Notes: generated by a model not told the origin, from the sequence alone. A DNA stretch of 64,000 nt from Actinocatenispora sp963815125 (GCA_963815125.1 CAWFFM010000003.1:806001-870000), one strand, 5' to 3'. Positions 44,619-53,225 are shown, numbered from the stretch's first letter. Numbers and translations are program-made.

Positions 44619-45587
44619 GTGCCCGTGGCTTCGACGCAGACCACCCTGACCGGTCCGGACAGCGCGCCGGGCCGGTCGGCCACCCGCCACGCCCGGAGCG
44701 CCGGTCGCCGGCGTCGGCTCACCCGACGTGACGTCGTCGTACTGGCGTTGCTCATCGGCATTCCGGTCGTGCTGGACATCGTGCTGATCTGGGGCACCAC
44801 GCTGGCCTCGATCGGCCTGTCGTTCACCGACTACAACGGGTTCATCGGCAAGTTCGTCGGGCTGCGCAACTACCACGACCTGTTCACCTCCTACCCGCCG
44901 TTCTTCCGGGCGATCCGCAACAACGTGCTGTGGTTGCTGTTCCTGGGGGTGATCGCGACCCCGCTCGGGCTGTTCTTCGCGGTGCTGCTGGACAAACAGA
45001 TCAGGTTCGGCCGGTTCTACCAGAGCGCGCTCTACCTTCCGGTGGTGCTGTCGCTGGCGGTGGTCGGCTTCATCGCCCAACTGGTCTTCTCCCGCGACTA
45101 CGGCGCGCTCAACAGCATGCTCAGTTCCGCCGGTGCGATCGACCGGCCGGTCGACTGGCTGGGCGATCCCAGCATCAACATCTGGGCGATGCTCGCGGCG
45201 GCCGGCTGGCGGCACGTCGGCTACGTGATGATCCTGTACCTGGCCGGGTTGAAGTCCGTGGACCCGGCGCTGAAGGAGGCCGCCGCGATCGACGGTGCCA
45301 GCGAGCGCCAGACGTTCTTCCGGGTGGTGTTCCCGACCCTGAAACCGGTCAACGTGATGGTGCTGGTGATCACCGTCATCGAGGGACTGCGCGCGTTCGA
45401 CATCGTCTACGCGGTCAACCAGGGACGAAACGGCCTCGAACTGCTCAGCGTGCTGGTGACGCAGAACATCGTGGGTGAGGCCAGCCGGATCGGCTTCGGT
45501 TCGGCGCTGGCCGTGGTGCTGCTGCTGGTGTCACTGGGATTCGTGATCACGTACCTGATCCAGATCTTCCGGGAGGACCGCCGGTGA
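44619..45587 (+). CDS. ABC sugar transporter permease (MalF type)
   Basis: 322 residues, six predicted membrane helices after a basic N-terminus (HARSAGRRRRLTRRD). The conserved EAA loop that contacts the ATPase reads KEAAAIDGASERQTFFRVVF. GTG 44619 lies 5 bp after the substrate-binding gene. The stop overlaps the next GTG start (GTGA). No ATPase gene follows, so a shared ATPase such as an MsiK-type protein encoded elsewhere is expected. Confidence 0.93.
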   Translation: MPVASTQTTLTGPDSAPGRSATRHARSAGRRRRLTRRDVVVLALLIGIPVVLDIVLIWGTTLASIGLSFTDYNGFIGKFVGLRNYHDLFTSYPPFFRAIRNNVLWLLFLGVIATPLGLFFAVLLDKQIRFGRFYQSALYLPVVLSLAVVGFIAQLVFSRDYGALNSMLSSAGAIDRPVDWLGDPSINIWAMLAAAGWRHVGYVMILYLAGLKSVDPALKEAAAIDGASERQTFFRVVFPTLKPVNVMVLVITVIEGLRAFDIVYAVNQGRNGLELLSVLVTQNIVGEASRIGFGSALAVVLLLVSLGFVITYLIQIFREDRR

Positions 45588-46504
45588 GCGCTACGAGTCT
45601 GTCGACCGACCGGCCCGTCGCCGGTACCGGCGATGTCGCACCGCGCCGACGCCCGGTCCGCCCGCTGCGGGTCCTGCTGTACGTGTTCCTCACGCTGGTC
45701 TCGCTGGGCTGGCTCGCACCACTGCTGCTGGCGCTGTACGCCTCGCTGCGGCCCTACGCCGACACCGCCCGGCACGGCTACTTCTCGCTGCCGCAACGGC
45801 TGAGCCTGCACTACTACGCCGAGGCGTGGCACGCCGATCTACCGAAGTACTTCCTGAACACACTGCTGGTCGCGGTGCCGTCGGTGGTACTGATCCTGTT
45901 CCTGTCCTCGTTCGTGGCGTTCGGGTTGATCCGGCACCGGCTGCCCGGCGCGAAGCTGCTGCTGGTGCTGTTCACCGCCGGCAACCTGTTGCCACCGCAG
46001 GTGATGCTGACCCCGCTGTACGCGCTGTACAACAAGGTGCCGCTGCCGTTCTGGATGTCCGACTCGCTCAGCGTGTACGACTCGTACTGGGGTCTGATCG
46101 CCATCCACGTCGCCTTCCAGGGCGGCTTCTGCATCTTCGTACTCGCCAACTTCATGCGTACGTTGCCCGAGGAACTCACCGAAGCGGCCATTGTGGACGG
46201 TGCCTCGGTCTGGCGACAGTACTGGCAGATCACCCTGCCGTTGGTCCGGCCGGCACTCGGCGCACTGGCCACGCTGGAGTTCACCTGGATCTACAACGAC
46301 TTCCTGTGGGCGCTCGTACTGATGTCCACGGGTGACAAGATGCCGATCACCAGCGCCCTCAACAATCTGCGGGGACAGTTTTTCACCGACTACAACCTGC
46401 TGGCCGCCGGCTCGATCCTGGTGGCACTACCCACCATGATCGTCTTTTTCGCACTGCAGAAACAGTTCATCTCCGGCCTGACCCTCGGCTCGACCAAGGG
46501 ATAG
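45584..46504 (+). CDS. ABC sugar transporter permease (MalG type)
   Basis: 306 residues with six helices. The EAA loop is TEAAIVDGASVWRQYWQITL, matching the CUT1 family of carbohydrate importers. The GTG start overlaps the stop of the first permease. It ends the operon, followed 26 bp later by an unrelated CBS-domain gene. Confidence 0.93.
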   Translation: MSATSLSTDRPVAGTGDVAPRRRPVRPLRVLLYVFLTLVSLGWLAPLLLALYASLRPYADTARHGYFSLPQRLSLHYYAEAWHADLPKYFLNTLLVAVPSVVLILFLSSFVAFGLIRHRLPGAKLLLVLFTAGNLLPPQVMLTPLYALYNKVPLPFWMSDSLSVYDSYWGLIAIHVAFQGGFCIFVLANFMRTLPEELTEAAIVDGASVWRQYWQITLPLVRPALGALATLEFTWIYNDFLWALVLMSTGDKMPITSALNNLRGQFFTDYNLLAAGSILVALPTMIVFFALQKQFISGLTLGSTKG

Positions 46505-46530
46505 CCCACATCGTTGTCTAAGCTGCAGGT

Positions 46531-47505
46531 ATGGACGGGTCTGCAGATACGGGGCCCCGGGCCCTCGTGGGGTACCGGGGCGCTGGAGTGGGAGTGGTAC
46601 GCCGGGCGGCCGACCCGCCGGCACGTCCGGCGAGGCGTTGGCTGGCCCGGACCGTGGCGCGGGCCGCGGACACGGCGATCCGTCTGCTCGGTGAGGGACC
46701 CTCGGCCGGGCGGGAGGAGATCAGCGGGTCGGAGCTGCGTGATCTGGTCGCCGCGAACACGGTTCTGCAGGCCGAGGAACGGCAGTTGATCGACGACGTA
46801 CTGTCCGCCGGGCGCCGACCGATCCGGGAGGTGATGGTGCCCCGCACCGAGGTGGTCTTCCTGGCCGCGAACCTGACCGTGAGCCGTGCGGTGCGCCAGG
46901 TCCGCGATGTCGAACATGCCCGGTACCCGGTGGTCGACGAGTCGCACGACGACGTGGTGGGGTTCGTACGGATGCGGGACCTGCTGATCCGGCCGGACGG
47001 CGACCGTACCGTGACCGTCGGGCAGCTCGCCCGCGAGATCAAGCATCTGCCGGCGAGTAAACGGCTCGTCGCCGCGCTCTCCGAGCTGCGCGGGGAGGGT
47101 TTCCCGATGGCGGTGGTGGTGGACGAGTACGGCGGCACCGCCGGCATCGTCACGATGGAGGACCTGGTCGAGGAGCTGGTCGGGGAGATCCGTGACGATC
47201 TCGCCGGGCCGGAGCCGGCGGCCGGCACGCCACCGGAGGTGGACGGGTTGACCAACCTGACCGATCTCGCCGAGCGGACCGGTCTGGTACTTCCGGATGG
47301 TCCGTACGAGACGGTCGGCGGATACCTTATGGCCACTCTCGGTAAGGTTCCTGCTGTCGGTGACCGGGTCGAGGTCGCCGGCTGGCAGCTGACCGTACTG
47401 GCTCTGGACGGTCGCCGGGCGTCGCGGATCTCCCTGGTCGAGCACGGCGAGGTGCCCTCGCCGGCCGATCACGCACCACGTACCGTCGGGTCGTCACGGG
47501 GCTGA
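46531..47505 (+). CDS. CorC-like CBS-domain protein without a DUF21 membrane domain
   Basis: 324 residues. A CBS pair (REVMVPRTEVVFL, MVVVDEYGGTAGIVTMEDL) is followed by a C-terminal CorC_HlyC domain (GLTNLTDLAERTG, YLMATLGKVPAVGD). Proteins of the hemolysin C/MpfA-type family normally start with about 150-200 residues of DUF21 membrane segments. Here only about 45 residues precede the linker REEISGSELRDLVAANTVL and no helix is visible. It may therefore be a cytosolic CorC-like protein linked to magnesium/cobalt homeostasis, or an N-terminally shortened version. Confidence 0.82.
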   Translation: MDGSADTGPRALVGYRGAGVGVVRRAADPPARPARRWLARTVARAADTAIRLLGEGPSAGREEISGSELRDLVAANTVLQAEERQLIDDVLSAGRRPIREVMVPRTEVVFLAANLTVSRAVRQVRDVEHARYPVVDESHDDVVGFVRMRDLLIRPDGDRTVTVGQLAREIKHLPASKRLVAALSELRGEGFPMAVVVDEYGGTAGIVTMEDLVEELVGEIRDDLAGPEPAAGTPPEVDGLTNLTDLAERTGLVLPDGPYETVGGYLMATLGKVPAVGDRVEVAGWQLTVLALDGRRASRISLVEHGEVPSPADHAPRTVGSSRG

Positions 47506-47518
47506 CAGAATCAGGGAC

Positions 47519-48532
47519 ATGCCAGAGAGCCGACCGCGCGTGTTGTCCGGTATCCAGCCCACCGCAGATTCGTTCCATCTGGGCAACTACATCGGTGCGC
47601 TGCGTAACTGGGTGACCATGCAGGACTCCCATGACTGCTTCTACGCGGTGGTCGACCTGCATGCCATCACGGCTGGTCATGACCCGAAGGTGCTGCGGCA
47701 GCGGACCCGGGTGGCGGCCGCGCAGCTGCTGGCGATCGGTGTCGACCCGGAACGCAGCACCCTGTTCGTGCAGAGCCAGGTGCCCGAGCACGCGCAGCTG
47801 GCCTGGGTGCTGAGCTGCATCACCGGGTTCGGCGAGGCCAGCCGGATGACCCAGTTCAAGGACAAGTCGGCCCGTCAGGGCGCCGACCGCTCCAGCGTCG
47901 GGCTGTTCACGTACCCGATCCTGCAGGCCGCCGACATCCTGCTGTACCGGGCGGACGCGGTACCGGTCGGCGAGGACCAGCGGCAGCACCTTGAACTCTC
48001 CCGGGATCTGGCGCAGCGGTTCAACCGGGACTTCGGCGCTACCTTCGTGGTGCCCGGTGCGCACATCCTCACCGGCACCGCGAAGATCACCGATCTGCAG
48101 GATCCGACCAGCAAGATGTCCAAGTCGTCGTCGTCGGGCAACGGCCTGGTGGAGCTGCTCGACGAGCCGGCCCGGGCGGCGAAGAAGATCCGCAGCGCGG
48201 TGACCGATACGGGCCGGGAGATCGTCTTCGACCGGGAGCAGAAGCCGGGCGTGTCCAATCTGCTGACCATCTACTCGGCGCTCACCGGCACTCCGATCGC
48301 CCAGTTGGAGGCCGACTACGCAGGTAAGGGCTATGGCGATCTGAAGAAGGACCTGGGCCAGGTGGTCGCTGACTTCACCCAACCGATCCGCGATCAAACC
48401 AAAACATATCTTGACAATCCGGATGAACTTGACAAGATCCTGTCAGTGGGCGCCGAGAAGGCCAGGGCGGTCGCGTCCGACACGCTGCGTACGGTGTACG
48501 ACCGGGTCGGCTTCCTGCCCGGCCGCGGCTGA
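47519..48532 (+). CDS. trpS: tryptophanyl-tRNA synthetase
   Basis: Charges tRNA-Trp. 337 residues, class I. The HIGH-type motif is HLGNYIGA near residue 20 and the KMSKS motif is in TSKMSKSSSSG near residue 200. The N-terminus (RPRVLSGIQPTADSFHLG) is typical. ATG 47519 lies 13 bp after the CBS-domain gene. No paralogue is present in this window. Confidence 0.96.
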   Translation: MPESRPRVLSGIQPTADSFHLGNYIGALRNWVTMQDSHDCFYAVVDLHAITAGHDPKVLRQRTRVAAAQLLAIGVDPERSTLFVQSQVPEHAQLAWVLSCITGFGEASRMTQFKDKSARQGADRSSVGLFTYPILQAADILLYRADAVPVGEDQRQHLELSRDLAQRFNRDFGATFVVPGAHILTGTAKITDLQDPTSKMSKSSSSGNGLVELLDEPARAAKKIRSAVTDTGREIVFDREQKPGVSNLLTIYSALTGTPIAQLEADYAGKGYGDLKKDLGQVVADFTQPIRDQTKTYLDNPDELDKILSVGAEKARAVASDTLRTVYDRVGFLPGRG

Positions 48533-48694
48533 CCGGCCACTCGGCACGGCGTCACCCGCGCCGAGGGCAACCGGCGGTGGCCTGTACGGCCAGCGGACGG
48601 GCGGCTAAGGTCCAGCGGAACTGGTTGCCACCACCCACCGACCGCCCGACGGCGGCGGACAAGCGCGATGGCAAGAGGTCTGAGCGGAGGCGCG

Positions 48695-49234
48695 ATGCGG
48701 GTCATCGGGGTGGCAATCGACGTTCCCGAGCCCTGGGGCGGCTACCTGAACCGGTGCCGCGCCGACACCGGTGACCCGCAGGCGGCGTACGTACCGACGC
48801 ACCTCACCCTGCTGCCGCCCACCGAGGTCGACGACGGGACCGAGGCGGAGATCGAACGCCACCTCACCGCGGTGGCCGCGGCCAACTCACCGTTCACCGT
48901 GCTGCTCCGCGGTACCGGCACCTTCCGGCCGATCACCGACGTGGTCTTCGTGGCGGTCGCCGCCGGCATCAGCGAATGCGAACGGCTCGCCGCCGGGGTC
49001 CGTTCCGGCCCGCTGGCCCGCGACATCGCCTTCCCGTACCACCCGCACATCACCGTCGCCCAGGACGTACCGGCCGAAGCTCTGGACCGGGTGTTCGCCG
49101 AACTCGCCGCCTTCGAGGTGGCCTTCGAGGCGGACAGGTTCCGACTCTTCGCGCACAACGGGGACAGTCGGTGGCGGCCGTGCCGGGACTTCGCCCTGAC
49201 CGGTACGCCGGTCACCGGTACAACCGACACGTGA
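48695..49234 (+). CDS. 2'-5' RNA ligase/2H phosphoesterase family protein
   Basis: 179 residues with two HxT motifs, PTHLTLLPP and YHPHITVAQ, which are the catalytic pair of the 2H phosphoesterase superfamily (RNA ligase-like or cyclic phosphodiesterase). ATG 48695 is chosen because GCGGAGG lies 4-5 nt upstream. The substrate is not known. The stop codon overlaps the next start (GTGA). Confidence 0.85.
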   Translation: MRVIGVAIDVPEPWGGYLNRCRADTGDPQAAYVPTHLTLLPPTEVDDGTEAEIERHLTAVAAANSPFTVLLRGTGTFRPITDVVFVAVAAGISECERLAAGVRSGPLARDIAFPYHPHITVAQDVPAEALDRVFAELAAFEVAFEADRFRLFAHNGDSRWRPCRDFALTGTPVTGTTDT

Positions 49235-50136
49235 CCTTCACCGACCGCCTGGCTCGTCGCTTCCAGCGCCTCCGGCGCCGTCACGCCGGGCTCGACCATG
49301 TCATCCGGGCCGGTGCCCGCTACGACGAGGTGGACGGTGGCCGGCTCGCCGCGGCCGTCACCTACTACGCGTTCTTCGCCGCGTTCGGGCTGGCCGTACT
49401 CGGACTGGCCATCGTCGGTGTCCTGGTGCGCGGCAACCATCTGATCCTCGACGCGGTCTCCGAATTTCTCCGGGAGAATCTGCCCACCCTGCAGGTCGAC
49501 GCCGTGGAACAGGCCAGCGGCGTCGCCGGGGTGGTCGGCCTGGCCGCGCTGCTGTTCGCCGGGCTCAGCTGGGTGGACGCACTGCGTACCGCGGTGCGGG
49601 CGCTGTGGCGGTTGGAGCAGCATCCTGGCAACTTCTTCTTCCGTCGCGCGGTGGACCTGTTGGTACTGATCGCGCTAGGGCTGCTGCTGGGCATCTCCAT
49701 CGGCATCGCGCTGGGCGTCAGCCAGGGGGTGCGCTGGCTGGTGGTGGACGCCGCCGCGCAGAACGGTGGTCCGGGGCAGTGGCTGGTGTCCGGTGTCGGG
49801 TTCGTCCTCGGCCTGGCGGTCAACATCACCCTCGGTGCCGCGGTCCTCGCCGCGCTGCCCCGACTGCGCATCCCGCTGCGCCGGCTGCTGCCGGCCGCGC
49901 TGCTGATCGCGGTCGGCGTGGAACTGTTGAAGACGGTCGGTCGGCTCTACATCGAACGCACCGCCGAGAATCCGGCGTACCAGGTGGTCGGCGGCGCGGT
50001 CGGCCTTCTGCTGTTCCTCAACCTGTTCAACCAGCTCATGCTGTACGCCGCGGCGCTGACCGCAACGAGCGGGCACGGCACCGTACTGGATCTGTCCCGT
50101 CGTCCGCCGGTCGTCGTGCGCAACGACCGACGGTGA
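49231..50136 (+). CDS. YihY/BrkB family membrane protein
   Basis: 301 residues with six predicted membrane helices. The family signature is seen as AAAVTYYAFFAAFGLAVLGL near residue 55 and FNQLMLYAAALTA near the end. The GTG start overlaps the upstream stop, so the 2H-family and YihY genes are coupled. The family is sometimes labelled as ribonuclease BN, but that name is not justified for this fold. Function unknown. Confidence 0.88.
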   Translation: MTFTDRLARRFQRLRRRHAGLDHVIRAGARYDEVDGGRLAAAVTYYAFFAAFGLAVLGLAIVGVLVRGNHLILDAVSEFLRENLPTLQVDAVEQASGVAGVVGLAALLFAGLSWVDALRTAVRALWRLEQHPGNFFFRRAVDLLVLIALGLLLGISIGIALGVSQGVRWLVVDAAAQNGGPGQWLVSGVGFVLGLAVNITLGAAVLAALPRLRIPLRRLLPAALLIAVGVELLKTVGRLYIERTAENPAYQVVGGAVGLLLFLNLFNQLMLYAAALTATSGHGTVLDLSRRPPVVVRNDRR

Positions 50137-50156
50137 GGGCGCCCGGTACAGCCGGG

Positions 50157-50750
50157 TCACGGTCGATGTAGCAGTGCGCCGACCCCGGCGAGATAGTTGT
50201 CCAGGTCCGGGTCCCCGATCAGTGCGCGTTGCAGGATGTAGCCCGGTACGAGGCCGAACAGCGCCGCGCCGAGCTGGTCGGGATCGCTGTCGGGGGGCAG
50301 GTGCCCGGCGTCGCGGGCCCGCCCGGCGTAGTCGACGAAGACCGCCCGGACCCGCCGGTACGCCTCGGCGACGAACTCGGCGAGGGCGGCGTCGTGCATC
50401 GCCTCGCCCCATACCTGTACCGCGATGCGCAGCTCACCGTCGGGGCCGAGGTGTCGTTCTACCTCGGTGAGTACGGCACGCAGCAGGTCGGCCACCGCCG
50501 GGGGCGGGTCGGCCGCCAGGCTCGGCGTCACATCGGTCAGCACCTGCGTGATCACCTCGCCGGCGATGGCCATCATGATCTCGTTCTTGCCCCGGAAGTA
50601 CCGGTACAGCGCCCCGGTGGAGATGTCCGCCTCGGCGAGGATGTCCTGCATCGAGGTGCGGTGGAAGCCGGTTCGCGTGAAGCAGCGCCGGGCCGCGTCG
50701 AGGATGTTGCGCCGGCGGGCACTGAGGTGGGCTTCGCTGACTCGGGGCAT
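50157..50750 (-). CDS. TetR-family regulator
   Basis: 197 residues. The N-terminal TetR helix-turn-helix is ILDAARRCFTRTGFHRTSMQ followed by AEADISTGALYRYFRGKNE. The C-terminal ligand-binding domain is all-helical without a recognised ligand. It is divergent from a membrane-protein gene, and two near-identical 14-bp palindromes lie between them. It most likely represses its neighbour and itself. ATG 50750 is preceded by GGGAGG. Confidence 0.93.
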   Translation of the reverse strand: MPRVSEAHLSARRRNILDAARRCFTRTGFHRTSMQDILAEADISTGALYRYFRGKNEIMMAIAGEVITQVLTDVTPSLAADPPPAVADLLRAVLTEVERHLGPDGELRIAVQVWGEAMHDAALAEFVAEAYRRVRAVFVDYAGRARDAGHLPPDSDPDQLGAALFGLVPGYILQRALIGDPDLDNYLAGVGALLHRP

Positions 50751-50762
50751 CCTCCCAAAATA

Positions 50763-50776
50763 AACGAACGTTCGTT
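50763..50776. promoter_or_regulatory. TetR operator O1
   Basis: Perfect 14-bp palindrome aacgaacgttcgtt, 12 bp upstream of the TetR gene and immediately ahead of a TTGACA hexamer (50779-50784). Length and symmetry are those of TetR-family operators. Confidence 0.8.
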
Positions 50777-50820
50777 CTTGACACGACGCCGAGGCGGAGA
50801 GCAGGCTGGGGAAATTAGAG

Positions 50821-50834
50821 AACGAGCGTTCGTT
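50821..50834. promoter_or_regulatory. TetR operator O2
   Basis: aacgagcgttcgtt, identical to O1 except one base. Its centre is 58 bp from O1, directly ahead of the ribosome-binding site of the membrane-protein gene, where binding would block transcription of that gene. Confidence 0.78.
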
Positions 50835-50847
50835 TTAGGAGACGATG

Positions 50848-51906
50848 ATGACTACGGCCCGGTCCGTTCCGGTCGACCCCGCGCCCGCCGACACATCCGG
50901 TGCGACGGGCGACCCCGGAGATCCGCGCCCGGCCGGACCTGGAGGAGAGCCCCGACCCCGCCCGGCGGGCACCGTACCGGCTGTCGTACTCGGCGTCGTG
51001 GCGCTCCAGGCGCTGCTGCTGGTCCTGTTCGCCTGGCCGGCGCTACACGGCGGGCCACACGACCTGCCGGTGGTGGTGGCCGGTCCACCGGCCGCCACCG
51101 GCCCGTTCGCCCGCCACCTGCGTACCGCCCGGCCCGGCGCGTTCGACGTCACCACCAGCACCGATCCGGCCGCCGCCGACGCGGCACTGCGTGAGCGCAC
51201 CGCGTACGCGGCCTTCCTGATCGGGCCCCGCGGTGTCGAACTACACGTCGCGTCGGCCGCCGGCGTACCGGTCGCAGAGGCGTTCCGGCAACTGGCGCAG
51301 GGTCTCGGGCAACGGCAGGGACGATCGATCCCGGTCACCGACGTGGTACCGGCGGACCGCGACGACCCGCACGGTGTGGTGCTCTCCGTGGGCGTGCTTC
51401 CCTTGGCGCTGACCAGCATGGCGGCCGGCATCCTGCTCGGTCTGCTGGCACGTGGGCGGTGGACCCGGCTGCTCGGCGTGGTGCTGTTCGCGGCTCTGGC
51501 CGGTTCCGCCTCGACGGCCGTCGCCCAGTACGGGCTGTCGGCACTCTCCGGCGACTACCTGACCAACGCCGCCACAGTGGGGTTGCTGGCCCTGTGCGTC
51601 AGCGGGGTACTCGCCGGGCTGGTGGGGCTGGTCGGGGCACGCGGTGCGGCGCTGGGCGTACTGGTGATGTTCGTGCTGGGTGTGCCGCTGTCCGGGCTGA
51701 CCTCCGCACCGGATCTGATGCCGGTCGGCTGGGGGACCCTCGGCCAGTATCTGCCGCCCGGCGCCGGAGGGACCGTACTGCGGTCCGTGGCGTTCTTCGA
51801 CGGTGCGGGTGCCGGTCGCGCGCTGGGTGTACTGGCCGGTTGGGCGGTGCTCGGCCTGGTGCTGCTGGTGCTGGCACGACGCCGCCCGGGCATGGTGCGC
51901 GGGTGA
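50848..51906 (+). CDS. polytopic membrane protein (ABC-2/YhgE-like), TetR-controlled
   Basis: 352 residues. An N-terminal Pro/Gly-rich region and one helix precede an extracytoplasmic domain of about 140 residues (FARHLRTARPGAFDVTTST). Five or so helices follow in the C-terminal half. This resembles the single-helix plus large loop plus membrane bundle plan of YhgE/Pip and ABC-2 permeases. No ATPase gene is adjacent. ATG 50848 gives a better spacing from AGGAG than ATG 50845. The exporter function is inferred from topology and TetR linkage. Confidence 0.72.
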   Translation: MTTARSVPVDPAPADTSGATGDPGDPRPAGPGGEPRPRPAGTVPAVVLGVVALQALLLVLFAWPALHGGPHDLPVVVAGPPAATGPFARHLRTARPGAFDVTTSTDPAAADAALRERTAYAAFLIGPRGVELHVASAAGVPVAEAFRQLAQGLGQRQGRSIPVTDVVPADRDDPHGVVLSVGVLPLALTSMAAGILLGLLARGRWTRLLGVVLFAALAGSASTAVAQYGLSALSGDYLTNAATVGLLALCVSGVLAGLVGLVGARGAALGVLVMFVLGVPLSGLTSAPDLMPVGWGTLGQYLPPGAGGTVLRSVAFFDGAGAGRALGVLAGWAVLGLVLLVLARRRPGMVRG

Positions 51907-51918
51907 CACGACGACAAA

Positions 51919-51945
51919 GGCCGGTACCGCGTTGCGGTACCGGCC
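51919..51945. terminator. bidirectional terminator hairpin
   Basis: A perfect 12-bp stem (51919-51930 and 51934-51945) with a 3-nt loop. It ends the TetR-controlled gene on the plus strand, and on the minus strand, where TTTGTCG follows, it ends the small-RNA transcript. Confidence 0.8.
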
Positions 51946-52123
51946 CTTGCACGTACGACGACCCACGGACACTTCCTTCCCGAAGGAAGGCCCGGGTGGA
52001 CAAGTCCCGGAGTCCCTGAGCCGGATGGTTGCCTGGGATTCGCCGGCCGCCCGTCGCCGACTCCCCGTGAGGAGAGCCGAAGGCTGCCAGTAGTCGGCAA
52101 AACCAGTCGTCCGACTTGGGCGG

Positions 52124-52162
52124 CTAGCGGACAACCACCTCGTGAGTCCGTTTACCACACAT
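52124..52162 (-). CDS. 12-codon leader-type peptide
   Basis: ATG at 52162 encodes MCGKRTHEVVVR and stops at TAG (52126-52124). AAAGGAGG lies 11 nt upstream, stronger than most ribosome-binding sites in this window. The peptide has no run of one amino acid to suggest classical attenuation. A basic and hydrophobic C-terminus is the only feature. Translation would run the ribosome into the downstream stems. Coding status is inferred from the ribosome-binding site and ORF position. Confidence 0.5.
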   Translation of the reverse strand: MCGKRTHEVVVR

Positions 52163-52195
52163 TTATCGGACCACCTCCTTTCCCACGTGGCACGA

Positions 52196-52225
52196 AGATT
52201 ACGCCCGGATCCGGTCTGCTGCCAA
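52196..52225 (-). promoter_or_regulatory. probable promoter of the small RNA
   Basis: On the minus strand TTGGCA (52225-52220) is 18 bp from TAATCT (52201-52196), which is close to a housekeeping promoter. The predicted start is near 52189, about 8 nt ahead of the ribosome-binding site. Confidence 0.6.
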
Positions 52226-52277
52226 GGGTTTTTCGCAAAGTGTCGAGGCGCAGCAGATCACGTGGGAACAGCGACGG

Positions 52278-52595
52278 TCAGAAGCAGTTCGACTGGTCCA
52301 CCTTCGACGACTGGATCAGGCCCCAGCCGGTGGTACGGAACGGGCCGCCATTGCCGGTCACGTAACCGTTCTGGCCCTGCACCATGTCGCCCCGGTGGAC
52401 CGTGCGGATCGGGGTGCTGTCCACGTCGGGCTTGGAGTACACGTACGCCTGGTCGACGTTGACGGTGTAGTCGCAGATGACGATCACGCCGCCGGGGCGG
52501 ACATGCGCCTGCGAAACGGTGGCGGGTGCGAGGGCGCCGAGCAGCCCGACGGTGAGGGCCCCGGCGGAGAGAGCGGCTTTCACCTTGTTACGCAT
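52278..52595 (-). CDS. small secreted SH3-like protein
   Basis: 105 residues with a signal peptide (MRNKVKAALSAGALTVGLLG, cleavage near SQA-H) and a compact domain with two Cys (VICDY, QSNCF) and YSKPDVDS...VHRGDMVQGQNGY. This is a layout like bacterial SH3-type wall-binding domains. ATG 52595 is preceded by AAGGAGG. The likely role is wall or matrix binding, inferred from fold impression only. Confidence 0.7.
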   Translation of the reverse strand: MRNKVKAALSAGALTVGLLGALAPATVSQAHVRPGGVIVICDYTVNVDQAYVYSKPDVDSTPIRTVHRGDMVQGQNGYVTGNGGPFRTTGWGLIQSSKVDQSNCF

Positions 52596-52730
52596 TCGTA
52601 CCTCCTTGGCGGGATCTGTCGCGTGGACCGTACTGGAGCTCCGGTCGGGGCGGTAGCCGTCCGCGGGCCGGGGATAGTCGGGCGATAGCCCGTACCGGAA
52701 GCGCCCGCGCAGGTCCGCATACTGGGTGGT

Positions 52731-53060
52731 GTGAGACTGTCGCGGTTGGCTTCGGGATGCCTGGTCCTCTTCGGCATCTGGTCCTGGTTGATCTGGCCCC
52801 GGTTCGCCCTGGCCATCTGGCAGGACCACCGGTCCTGGCAGGCCGGCAGTCCCACCTCGTTCTTCTGGGTGCATGCGCTGATCGTGGTGGCCTCCGTGCT
52901 GTTCGGTACGGCCATCGGGGTGCTCGGCGTCCGCGGCTGGTGGGCCGCCCGGACACCCCACGGCAGGTCCGGGGCCGACCGGTCCGACACCGATCGGTCC
53001 GACACGTCGGACAGTCCGGTCGGGGCAGGCGCCGGGACGATTCCAGCTCACCGCGAGTAG
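52731..53060 (+). CDS. SCO4848-family membrane protein
   Basis: 109 residues. Two membrane segments contain the conserved phrase LVLFGIWSWLIWPRFALAIW and SFFWVHALIVVASVLFGTAIG. This matches the small actinobacterial SCO4848 family, whose gene stands in the same conserved block in Streptomyces. A hydrophilic Asp/Ser tail of about 35 residues follows. The start is GTG at 52731. Function unknown. Confidence 0.8.
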   Translation: MRLSRLASGCLVLFGIWSWLIWPRFALAIWQDHRSWQAGSPTSFFWVHALIVVASVLFGTAIGVLGVRGWWAARTPHGRSGADRSDTDRSDTSDSPVGAGAGTIPAHRE

Positions 53061-53225
53061 CCGTGGATCGGCATATCCGTAACCGTCTCCAGGCACGACA
53101 TCCAGGCAGGTCACGGCTCGGTACCGGGGTGCTGGCCAACCCCCGTACTCCCGGGTAGGGGCCGCTACGATGGCGCACCGGTGAGGTCGCCGCGACGGCG
53201 CGGTGACTGGTGAAAGGAGACCGTC

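Larger units (their letters stand above)
51916..52189 (-). ncRNA. probable structured small RNA with an internal 12-codon ORF
   Basis: The 371-bp region between two convergent genes has all the signals of an independent minus-strand transcript of about 275 nt: a promoter, AAAGGAGG (52181-52174), a short ORF, paired segments and a terminator. GCCGCCC (52124-52118) can pair with GGGCGGC (52052-52046). Inside that helix, CCGACT (52097-52092) can pair with AGTCGG at 52116-52111 or with AGTCGG at 52062-52057, but not both. A CTTCC-TTCG-GGAAG hairpin and other small stems follow. The ORF stop codon overlaps the base of the first helix, an attenuator-like layout. I did not recognise a described RNA family. 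No gene follows on the same strand before the terminator. Confidence 0.65.

Noticed and set aside
51916..52189. Cobalamin, c-di-AMP, glycine or TPP riboswitch
   Set aside because: No conserved core of these classes could be aligned, and no gene follows on the same strand before the terminator.
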